DNA of 64,000 nucleotides from Hordeum vulgare subsp. vulgare (lineage: Eukaryota; Streptophyta; Magnoliopsida; Poales; Poaceae), in NCBI RefSeq assembly GCF_904849725.1, contig NC_058521.1, forward strand, positions 98,504,244 to 98,568,243. The letters are read 5' to 3'. Positions 56,291 to 64,000 of the stretch are shown piece by piece; within the stretch, counting starts at the first letter, position 1, and every line of letters starts with the position of its first letter. A program made the position numbers and the translations under genes. Under the pieces are notes generated by a model. The model had not been told where the DNA came from, made no database searches, and worked only from the letters and a program-made list of their open reading frames with translations.

Positions 56291-57340
56291 AGAAAAAATC
56301 GGTGCCATAGTACAAATGTGACGACCAACGCAAATACATGATCTGTAGAGGCTTACAGGTTGCCTTGCAGCCTTGAGTCGTTTCATCTCAAGACTCGGCG
56401 AAAAGGCATTGCCTCTTTACCGACTCATGAAAAAATATGACACATTCGAGTGGACCAATGGAGTGCAAATTGCAATCGATGAGCTCAAAGCTTTGCTTTC
56501 CACCTAGACGGTGTTAGATTCTCCGGGCATCCGGGAGCCATTACTCATGTACATTGCAACCACTAGCCAAGTGGTCAACACCGTTCTCATCATAGAGCCT
56601 GAGGAGTAGGAAAGGCATACAAGGTTCAAAGACCCATATTTTATATATCAGAAGTCGTGATACCCTCCAAACAAAGGTATCCACATTACAAAAAGCTGGT
56701 CTATAGTATCTACCTGACTGCAAATACGACGGTTCATTACTTCTAAGATCACTCGGTCACAGTTATCAACAATGCTCCCTGTCAGAAATCCTACCCAATA
56801 ATGACACCACTGGCCGAGTGGCCAAATGGGCAATTGAGATCTTCCTGTTGGAGATCAAGTTTGAAGCCAAAAAAGGGATCAAGTCACAGGCCCTGGTAGA
56901 CTTCTTGGACGAATGGATGGAACAAGAGCAGCTCGCACCAAGTGTCCTCGAGCACTAGACTATGTTCTTTGACAGATCCAACATGCTCCATGGCTCGGGG
57001 GCTGGAGTGGTTCTCGTTTCCCCCAGGGAGACCGAGTGAGCTACGTGCTCCAGATCCACTTCGATTCATCTAACAATGAGGCCTAGTATGAAGCCGTCCT
57101 GTACATGCTCCATATGTCCATCGCACTCGTTATCTGACGTTTGATGGTCTACGACGACTCAAATCTCATCGTCAATCAGGTGATGAAGGAGTGGGACATT
57201 CAGAGTTTGGCCATGACTATTTACTGCAATGTAGTCAGGAAGCTGGAGAAGAATTCAAAGGTTCAGTGTTGCACCATGTTCCCTGAGCCAAGAACCAGGC
57301 AGCGGACAAGCTAGCGAAGACTGGTTCCACTCGGCGAGCA
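56291..57340 (+). pseudogene. RNase H region(s) of element B
   Basis: The first block has FISRLGEKALPLYRLMKK and FEWTNGVQIAIDELKALLS (56385-56505), the connection/RNase H that follows RT. A second RNase H-like block at 57065-57195 reads SNNEA, YEAVLYMLHMSIALVI and YDDSNLIVNQVMKEWD. Two RNase H domains in series are known for the Tat lineage (the second of the archaeal type). Many stops are present. Confidence 0.7.
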
Positions 57341-57579
57341 GTTCCAAAGCGTGTGTTGCTTGAACATTTGCGTGCCCCTTCAGTTAAAGAGGATCCTTTC
57401 ACTGAGGAGCCCCCGCAAACAGTCAATCCTGCAAATCCGATTGAGATTGACATCTTGGCTGTGATTGACCTAGTCCATGAGATGTTGGTAATCACTCCTG
57501 ATCAACTCTACCTTATCAGGCCTACTTGCTCCAGCAAGAACTCCCGGAAGACAAAGAAGAAGCCCCCTGAATCGTTTGG

Positions 57580-58730
57580 CGGCTAAAGCTTTTTATGTGT
57601 TGGGAGACACACTATAAAAGAAAAGTGCTACAGGAGTCAGTCAAAAAAGCATTTCCCCGGAGGAAGGGCTGCAAATCTTGCAGGAGATTCACTTGGGAAC
57701 CTATGGCCACCATGATTCCTCTCGGACACTAGTGTCCAAGGCATTCCGGGCAGGTTTTTATTAGCCCCAAGCCAATGACGTAGCAATAGACCTGGTTGAG
57801 CTATCTGTCGGATGCCAATTCTACAAGAATCATTCACACAAGCGTGCATACGTGCTAAAGACAATTCCGCTCACCTGGCCATTCCCCGTGTGGGGTCTCA
57901 ACATGGTTAGCCCCTTTCGGACGGGGTCGACTCGATTTACCCGCCTACTAGTAGAGGTGGACAAGTTCACCAAGTGCTTCAAAGTGAAGCCCATTAAAAG
58001 CCTGGACTCATCAACTTCCATCGGCTACATTTGGCAAATTATCTTCAGATTCAGAGTTCCACCCGATATCAGCACCGACAATGAGTCCAATTTCGAATCA
58101 GACGAATTCTGCTAGTTCTGCTACTCCGAGCGCACTCAGGTGAATTACGCCCCGTGGATCACCCGCAGTCGATTGGACAAGCAGAACAGACGAATGGTAT
58201 GATATTGCAAGGATTGATGCCCTGATTGATGAGGGATCTAAATTATGTCACAGGAGCTTGGGTTGAAGAACTATCTCCGCCCTGTGGAGCGTGCAAACGA
58301 CTCTGGATCGTTCCATCAAGTGTACCCCTTTCTTCATGGTGTATGCTGCTGAAGAAGTTTTCCCGAGTGATTTACGTGACAATTCACCACGAGTGGAACA
58401 ATACAATGATGCTGAAGCCGAGATAGCGCTTCACGATAGTCTAGATCTCTTGGAAGAAGAGAGAGAATTAGCCCTCATTCGGTCCATGTTGTATCAGCAA
58501 GATCTAAGGCGCTACCAGAAAACAAGTTAGAGGGCCAGCCTTCTAGGAGGGCGACCTGGTCCCGTCAACTGGACCAACAAAAGCCCCACAAGTTGGCACC
58601 TCTGTGACAAGGTCCCTATGCAATTTCCAAAGTCCTGCACAATAGAGCCTATCGGCTTTACAACTTCTAGAATGAGGGAGAAGAGCCTAGAACCTGGAAC
58701 GCGGATCTGCTGCGCAGGTTCTGTACGTAG
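57580..58730 (+). pseudogene. Integrase of element B
   Basis: A zinc-finger-type region (LQEIHLGTYGHH-like text near 57680, then YWP/CQFYKNHSHK) leads to the catalytic core: IPLTWPFPVWGLNMVSPF, where the first catalytic Asp of the usual GLDMVGPF is Asn. VDKFTKCFKVKPIK, STDNESNFESDEF and PQSIGQAEQTNGM follow with the second Asp and Glu present, then TPFFMVYAAEEVFPSD and LLEEERELALIRS. The C-terminus reads LAPLxQGPYAISKVLHNRAYRL. Frame changes and stops occur throughout. It would have inserted B DNA. Confidence 0.82.
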
Positions 58731-58829
58731 AACATATATCTTTGTTCTTGTAATGAATCCGAATGATTTGACTAATAAAGTGTTTTCTTCCTTCACCTTT
58801 CGTCAAATTTCTCAATCTGGTGAAAATCC

Positions 58830-59143
58830 TTAGCCACGAACCTGCTTTAGCCTAAGGTAAAACCTTCCCCGAGTGAGGACGTCCTCCATGCTTGGGGGCT
58901 TAGCTGCGAACCTGCTTTTGCCAAAGTAAAAATGGCTTAGAATGAGGGCATAACCCTCACTTAGGCGCCAAGTTGGACAGGACCATCATTAGTTCGTAGG
59001 AACTATGTTTGTTTCTTTGCTGTGAACCCGAATTCGCCTAAGATAAAACCTGTCCCGAGTGAGGACGTCCTCCACACTCGGGGGCTTAGCTGCAAACCTG
59101 CTTTCGCCTAAGTAAAAAACGGCTTCGAATGAGGGCATAACCC
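58830..59143 (+). repeat. 3' region of element B with two repeats of about 188 bp
   Basis: Blocks ccgagtgaggacgtcctcca, cgggggcttagctgc and gaatgagggcataaccct occur at 58869/59057, 58898/59086 and 58939/59127, a spacing of 188 bases. They lie between the integrase gene and the lost 3' LTR of B. The second copy is cut by element E at 59144. Confidence 0.85.
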
Positions 59144-60667
59144 TGATACGTCCATTTTGCATCATGCTTTCATGTTGATATTTATTGCTTTATGGGCTAT
59201 TATCACACTTCACGGTACAATACTTATGCATTTTCTCTCTTATTTTGCAAGGTTTACATGAAGAGGGAGAATGTCGTCAGCTGGAATTCTGGTCTGAAAA
59301 AGGAGCAAGTTTGAGATACCTATTCTGCGCAACTCCAAGAGCCGTGAAAATCAACGAGGATTTATTTTGGAATTTATAAAAAGTACTGGGCAGAAGAAGT
59401 ACCAGAGGGGCGCCAGCAGGAGGCCACAAGCCTGCTAGGCACGGCCTACCCCCTGGCCACACCTAGGGGGCTTGTGGGCTCCAAGCTAGCCCTCTGGCCC
59501 CCTCCTGTGCTACAAGAACGGTTTCGTTCCAGAAAAAATCAGGAGGAGGCTTTTTGGAGGATTCGCCGCCGCCACGAGGCGGAACTTGAGCAGAACCAAA
59601 CTAGAGCTCCGACAGAGTCGTCCTGCCGGGGAAACTTCCCTCCCGGAAGGGGAAATCGTCGCCATCGTCATCGCCAACACTCCTCTCATCGGAGGGGACT
59701 CATCACCATCAACATCTTCATCAGAACCATCTCATCTCCAAACCCTAGTTCATCTCTTGTAAGCAATCTCCATCTCGCGAATCCGATTGGTACCTGTAAG
59801 GTTGCTAGTAGTGTTAATTACTCTTTGTAGTTGATGCTAGTTCGATTACTTGGTGGAAGATTATATGTTCAGACCCTTGATGCTATTCAATACCTCTTTG
59901 GTCATTAATATTATTATGCTTTGTGAGTAGTTACTTTTGTTCCTGAGGACATGGGATAAGTCATGCTATAAGTAGTCATGTGAATTTGGTATTCGTTCGA
60001 TATTTCGATGTGTTGTATGTTGTTTTTCCTCTAGTGGTGTTATGCGAACGTCGACTACATAACACTTCACCATTATTTGGGCCTAGAGGAAGGCATTGGG
60101 AAGTAGTAAGTAGATGATGTGTTGCTGGACCGACAAAAGCTTAAACCCTAGTTTATGTGTTGCTTCGTAAGGGGCTGATTTGGATCCACTAGTTTAATGC
60201 TATGGTTAGACTTTGTATTAATTCTTCTTTCATAGTTGCGGATGCTTGAGAGAGGAGTTAATCATAAATGGGATGCTTGTCCAAGTAAGGGCAGTACCCA
60301 AGCGCCGGTCCACAAACATATCAAACTATCAAAGTAGCGAACGGGAATCATATGAACATGATGAAAACTAGCTTGACAGAAATTCCCATGTGTCCTCGGG
60401 AGCGTTTTACCTCCTATAAGAGTTTGTCTAGGCTTGTCCCTTGCTACAAAAGGGAATGGGCCACTTTGCTGCACCTTTGTTACCGTTGTTACTTGCTACT
60501 TGCTATGAATCATCTTGTCACACAAACTACTTTTTACCGATAATTTCAGTGCTTGCAGAGATTACCTTGCTGAAAACCACTTGTCACATCCTTCTGCTCC
60601 TCGTTGGGTTCGACACTCTTACTTATCAAAAGGATTACGATAGATCCCCTATACTTGTGGGTCATCA
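59144..60667 (+). mobile_element. 5' LTR of element E
   Basis: 1524 bases from TGATACGTCCATTTTGCATC to gtgggtcatca. It is the start of a very common LTR type of Triticeae as I recall it. No second LTR here for comparison. Confidence 0.85.
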
Positions 60668-60678
60668 AGACTCTTTTC

Positions 60679-60696
60679 TGGCGCCGTTGTCGGGGA
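60679..60696 (+). other. Primer-binding site of element E (tRNA-Asp)
   Basis: tggcgccgttgtcgggga, one mismatch to the complement of the tRNA-Asp 3' end, eleven bases after the LTR. Confidence 0.88.
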
Positions 60697-60821
60697 GTGA
60701 AGCGCCTTTGGTAAGTGGAATTTGGTAAGGAAACATTTATATAGTGTGCTGAAATTTATTGTCACTAGTCACTATGGAAGCTAATCCTTTGAGGAGCTTG
60801 TTCGGGGTATCTTCACCTTGA

Positions 60822-61683
60822 ATGGAAGCACAAAGAGTTGCTCCTCAACCTGCTGCACCTACTGAAAATATTTTCTATGAATTTCCTTCGGGTATGCTTG
60901 AGAAACTGCTGGCTAATCCTTTTACACGAGATGTAACATCACATCCCAACTTGCATCTAATCTATGTAGATGAAGTTTGTGGTTTATTTAAGCTTGCAGG
61001 TTTGCCCGAGGATGAGGTCAAGAAGAAGGTCTTTCCCTTATCTTTGAGGGATAAGGCGTTGACATGGTATAGACTATGTGATGATACTGGATCATGGAAC
61101 TACAATCGGTTGAAATTGGAATTTCATCAGAAGTATTATCCTATGCATCTATTACATCGTGATCGGAATTATATTTTGAATTTTTGGCCTCGTGACAGAG
61201 AAAGCATCGCTCAATATTGGGGGAGGCTTAAATCATTGTTATATTCATGCCCGAACCATGATCTCTCGAGAGAAATTATCATTCAAAACTTCTATGCTCG
61301 GCTTTCTCATGATGATCGCACCATGCTCGACACTACTTGTACCGATTCTTTTATGAAGAAAGATATTGACTTCAAATGGAATTTATTGGAAAGAATTAAA
61401 CGCAACTCTGAATATTGGGAGCTTGATGAAGGTGAGGAGTCAGGTATGAATTTCAAGTTTGATTGCGTTAAATCCTTTGTCGAAACAAATACTTTTTGTG
61501 ATTTTAGCGCAAGGTATGGACTTGACTCTGACATAGTAGCTTCATTGTGTGAATCATTCGCTGTTCATATCGATCTCCCTAAAGAGAAGTGGTTTAAATA
61601 TCATCCTCCCTTAGAAGTCAATGTAGTTAAACCCAATCCAGTTGAAGAGAAAGTCATTTCCTATAATGATCCTATTGTCCCTA
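60822..61683 (+). CDS. gag of element E, open but truncated by the CACTA insertion
   Basis: 287 codons free of stops from ATG 60822 (MEAQRVAPQPAAP) to the insertion. It has the retrotransposon gag (capsid) pattern: VFPLSLRDKALTWYRL, LKLEFHQKYYPMHLL, SIAQYWGRLKSLLY and NFYARLSHDDRTMLD, then an acidic region with EKWFKYHPPLEVN. Gag would form the particle. A short upstream ATG at 60774 runs into a stop before 60822, so 60822 is taken as the start. The frame goes on 125 bases into the transposon and stops at 61808; that tail is not gag. Compared with the gag genes of A, B, C and D this one is well kept, which suggests a younger insertion. Confidence 0.85.
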
Positions 61684-61700
61684 CACTACTAGGAAAAGGC
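61684..61700. repeat. Terminal inverted repeat of the CACTA element
   Basis: CACTACTAGGAAAAGGC. Transposase recognises this end; the partner is not in the window. Confidence 0.85.
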
Positions 61701-61703
61701 TTG

Positions 61704-62080
61704 CTAATGGCACACCTATTTTGGCTACTAATGGCGCACTATAGGTGCGCCACTAGCATCACGCCATTAGATTTTTTTACTAATGGCGCACCACAAGTGC
61801 GCCATTAGTATCTGGTATACTAATGGCGCACCAGGCAGTGCGCCATTAGTATTGCTCACGGTGCGCCATTAGCATCTGGTATACTAATGGCGCACCAAGT
61901 AGTGCGCCATTAGTATAGATCCCGGTGCGCCATTAGTATAGATCCCGGTGTGCCATTAGTATAGATCCTGGTGCGCCATTAGTATAGCTTATGGTGCGCC
62001 ATTAGTATGCCTCCCAGGGCCATAATTTACCCATACTAATGGCGCACTAGTGTGCTGAGTGATGCGCCACTAGTATGAAT
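61704..62080. repeat. Subterminal repeats of the CACTA element
   Basis: The 12-mer CTAATGGCGCAC and its complement GTGCGCCATTAG alternate with 4-6 bases between them, forming small hairpins (61777-61808, 61821-61850, 61884-61913). A run of direct copies of gtgcgccattagtatagatc and the last pair near 62036-62075 follow. Such arrays bind transposase in the En/Spm type. Confidence 0.88.
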
Positions 62081-62321
62081 ATTAGGTATTTATTTTATTT
62101 TTTCTGATATTTGCACAGATTACAAAATATATTATTGCACAGAATATAGATAGCACAACATATAAACAACATATTTATCGAATACAATAGAAGATTAGTC
62201 TCCGAATACAATTCATCATATTAGTCTCCGAATTTAAAATACCGAACAAAGTTAGAACATTACAAGTCTCGAGACCACGAGTAGCGAGTTTGTCTTCACA
62301 TTACAAGTCGATATCGACCAT
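62081..62321. other. AT-rich 3' flank of the CACTA gene cluster
   Basis: No coding frame or repeat seen; probably 3' untranslated DNA of the minus-strand gene. Confidence 0.5.
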
Positions 62322-62576
62322 CTAAACTACCATCACATAGAAGAGAGCTGCGGTCATCACGATGAGCATAATCGCAATGAAACTGGTCTTCATCCGGTTC
62401 CTCCAACACTCCCTCCTCTCTCCCGCTAGATAGCGCGCGTATCTAACTTCCGCCTCCGCCCTTGTGGCGTACCCTTTGTAACTGTTACTGCTGAATCGGT
62501 GAACCTGTCTCCGACACTCCTCCCAGTCGTCGTAGACTCCGGGAACCTTACCCTTGTACACGACATATGACGGCAT
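62322..62576 (-). CDS. Small protein with RNase H1 N-terminal (viroplasmin-like) domain and one membrane span
   Basis: 84 residues, open, from MPSYVVYKGKVPGVYDDW. The pattern YKGKVPGVYDDWEECRRQV, YKGY, then EAEVRYARYL is that of the RNase H1 N-terminal domain (PF01693), a small fold that binds RNA/DNA hybrids or double-stranded RNA in RNase H1 and occurs in caulimovirus protein VI. There is no catalytic RNase H part. The C-terminus (residues 65-84, FIAIMLIVMTAALFYVMVV) is a strong hydrophobic helix after basic residues, likely a membrane anchor. It lies between the Ulp1-like gene and the transposon end. I recall similar frames in grass CACTA elements; its role is unknown. It might be the last exon of a longer gene. 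Confidence 0.7.
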   Translation of the reverse strand: MPSYVVYKGKVPGVYDDWEECRRQVHRFSSNSYKGYATRAEAEVRYARYLAGERRECWRNRMKTSFIAIMLIVMTAALFYVMVV

Positions 62577-62766
62577 CTCTATGAACTAGCCAAACAAAAC
62601 TTTAGTACCAATTCACAGAGACATACAAGTTCATTAAAGTTTAATATTACAACTATAACAGCACGATTCATGGTCCTACTAATAAATAGCATCGATTATA
62701 TATAAGTTGAACGACTCAAACCAAAGAGACATACAAGTTCATTAAAGTTTAATATTGCAACATGAA

Positions 62767-64000
62767 TTAGTACCGATTCATGGGAACATGGATGAAGCCG
62801 CCGTCTTTCGTGATGGTCATGAAATTGCGGTCGTTGTCAGCCTGCATTTGTCGCATTGTATCTATCTCACTATTGGACAACAGAGATCTGAGGTAGAACT
62901 GCCCCGAGGTACGAAGGACATCTTGATGGATGATTTCTGCAAAACTCCGACTGGATGCGCAAGAAATCTTGTCTGATGTCCGCATCCTGGATTGTCGACA
63001 AGCGTGCAGCCCAATCTTTGAGATTATTTGGTAGCCGAAGGTGATTACTATCCCGTATGATCGCCTGCATGTGATGGAGGGCGTAGTAGGCATCCTTCTG
63101 ACTGCCAGGCGGCTGCTTAACGCAGGCGAACGTCGTACTGTGGGTGAACACGTGCTTGCCGTGCCTGAGACTTGTCCTGCTGAAGGTGCCTCCAGATATG
63201 GCGTAGCCGGGAAGAGCTTCATCAAGAACTTTCTTGATATTTGTGTAGTCTTTTTTGACTGACGGTTCGAGTCGAAATACGTAGCCGTGGAATATTTCAG
63301 GCTTAAGAGGATGAGTGTGCAACATGTGTCACTGCACAAAACACGGAATGTTAGAAAAAAAGGACGATCAAAATCTAAGAAATCATATGTTACGGGGCGA
63401 TGAGGGGATAACTTACCAGGGAAAGTAAGGCACGAGGAAGTTATCCTTTTCTGAGTTTGCCAGAATGATGCCTTTGAGGTATGAACTCGCGACTTGCTGG
63501 TCCCTAGCGTTGTCCAAGATCTTTGCACACATATAGAAGGGGTCGACTATCACTATGTCCGGGGTCTTGTCTATAATGATCCGCATCTCCATACTCAACG
63601 AAAATAGCCGAACGAAGGTGTAGTGCAGCGGATGAAGGTTAAACATACCGAAGATGTCAGCAAACCGTAGGACGATCATACCCCCGATGTCACTATCGAC
63701 AAAGCCCTTGACCTCTGGCACCTTGGCCACGAAAACCGGGTATGCCACATTATTCTCGGAGAGACGCCGCTTCTCCAAACAAAGAACATTGTCATGCAGA
63801 CTCCGCATAGCACCGGTTCCAGCATTGAGCAGATTAGTCGGTAGCATCGATCTACCCGCCACATGCACCCTCCTCGAGATATCCTTAGGTGAAGGTGGCC
63901 CGTCCAGAGCACGGATCATACTCAGTGCCGGCTGGCTCGCAACCTTGTTAGTCTTTCTTTTCCGTCCCTTCTTCTTCTGATGTAATGGGATCGAGTTCAT
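62767..64000 (-). pseudogene. Ulp1-like cysteine protease gene of the CACTA element, C-terminal part, degraded
   Basis: Minus strand, open from the window edge to 63417, then an 85-base GT..AG intron (63416-63332; gtaagt and gtgcag), then a second exon. Exon 1 ends DNFLVPYFP and exon 2 reads on to CCTLILLSLKYSTATYFDSN. This fits the region around the catalytic His of Ulp1/C48 proteases carried by some plant transposons, where THWTLILL is usual. Here the His codon reads Cys. One base is lost near 63262 (QSKK then DYTNIKKVLDEALPG in another frame), and a second frame change near 62945 leads to EIIHQDVLRTSGQFYL and GGFIHVP. The normal enzyme removes SUMO-like tags; this copy cannot. Confidence 0.75.

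Larger units (their letters stand above)
3868..59143 (+). mobile_element. Element B: Tat-type Ty3/gypsy retrotransposon, split by C and A3
   Basis: B is visible in three pieces. The first (about 3868-6068) has LTR, primer site and gag. The second (about 44921-45205) has the end of gag and the start of protease. The third (54958-59143) has the rest of protease, RT, two RNase H-like segments, integrase and a repeat-bearing 3' region. Joining 45205 to 54958, minus one copy of GCCGG, restores a continuous protease frame, which proves the third join. The first join (6068 to 44921) is imperfect because the inserted element C lost most of its right LTR. The 3' LTR of B is not in the window. The start near 3868 is approximate. 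Confidence 0.8.
59144..64000 (+). mobile_element. Element E: gypsy retrotransposon, 5' part, interrupted by a CACTA transposon
   Basis: 5' LTR 59144-60667, primer site at 60679, gag from 60822. The gag frame is cut at 61683 by the CACTA element that fills the rest of the window. E inserted into the 3' repeats of B. Its right part is outside the window, so neither target duplication nor second LTR can be checked. Confidence 0.85.
61684..64000 (-). mobile_element. CACTA transposon, one end plus 2.3 kb
   Basis: The terminal sequence CACTACTAGGAAAAGGC at 61684 is the inverted-repeat type of grass CACTA elements. It is followed by a dense subterminal repeat zone and then by minus-strand genes that point towards this end. 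The other end and the transposase are beyond the window. The three bases before it (CTA) would be the target duplication. Confidence 0.88.

Noticed and set aside
61684..61808. C-terminal tail of the E gag ORF
   Set aside because: The reading frame enters the CACTA terminal repeat; these residues are transposon sequence, not gag.

Overview
This window is intergenic DNA from a large grass genome, most likely a Triticeae species (wheat, barley or a relative). The assignment rests on recognising element types, not on a search. I find no host gene, tRNA or rRNA gene. Nearly every base belongs to LTR retrotransposons inserted into one another. A CACTA DNA transposon enters at the right edge. Almost every coding region is broken by stops, frameshifts or deletions.

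Layout. Positions 1-678 are the end of an LTR lying inside an older LTR (679-1514), which is followed by the 3' part of an Athila-like element on the minus strand (Y, to about 3867). A plus-strand Ty3/gypsy element of Tat type (B) starts near 3868 and supplies the frame for the rest. Its gag breaks at 6068, resumes at about 44921, breaks again at 45205, and its pol runs from 54958 to 58720, with its 3' region ending at 59143. Into B went C (6069-44920, minus), a Tekay/Del-like chromovirus with LTRs of about 4.1 kb. C carries three insertions: F (7360-13926, minus, target duplication ATATG) in its 3' LTR; D (17147-38346, plus, a Tat-type element) in its integrase; and a solo LTR (38720-40338). 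D in turn carries a composite of two Athila-like elements sharing an LTR (A1/A2, 20415-32377, minus). A third element of that family, A3 (45206-54957, minus, target duplication GCCGG), interrupts the protease of B. At 59144 a plus-strand gypsy element (E) begins. Its gag is open for 287 codons until the CACTA transposon interrupts it at 61684.

How the parts work. In each retrotransposon the LTR drives transcription and a tRNA-complementary site beside the 5' LTR primes reverse transcription (tRNA-Asp type for A1-A3, E and F; initiator-Met type for C). Gag and protease would form particles and RT/RNase H/integrase would copy and insert DNA. A2 and A3 lack RT and integrase at the same place, so they look like a non-autonomous family depending on helpers, yet they keep an uncharacterised 3' ORF. 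D carries a long antisense ORF and tandem repeats upstream of its 3' LTR, as known for the Tat lineage.

The least expected structures are: fossil primer-binding sites stacked in the LTR ends; an LTR that captured a piece of gag; a 3' ORF cassette that is highly divergent between otherwise similar elements; and an internal polypurine-like motif kept 1.9-2.0 kb from the 3' LTR in four elements.
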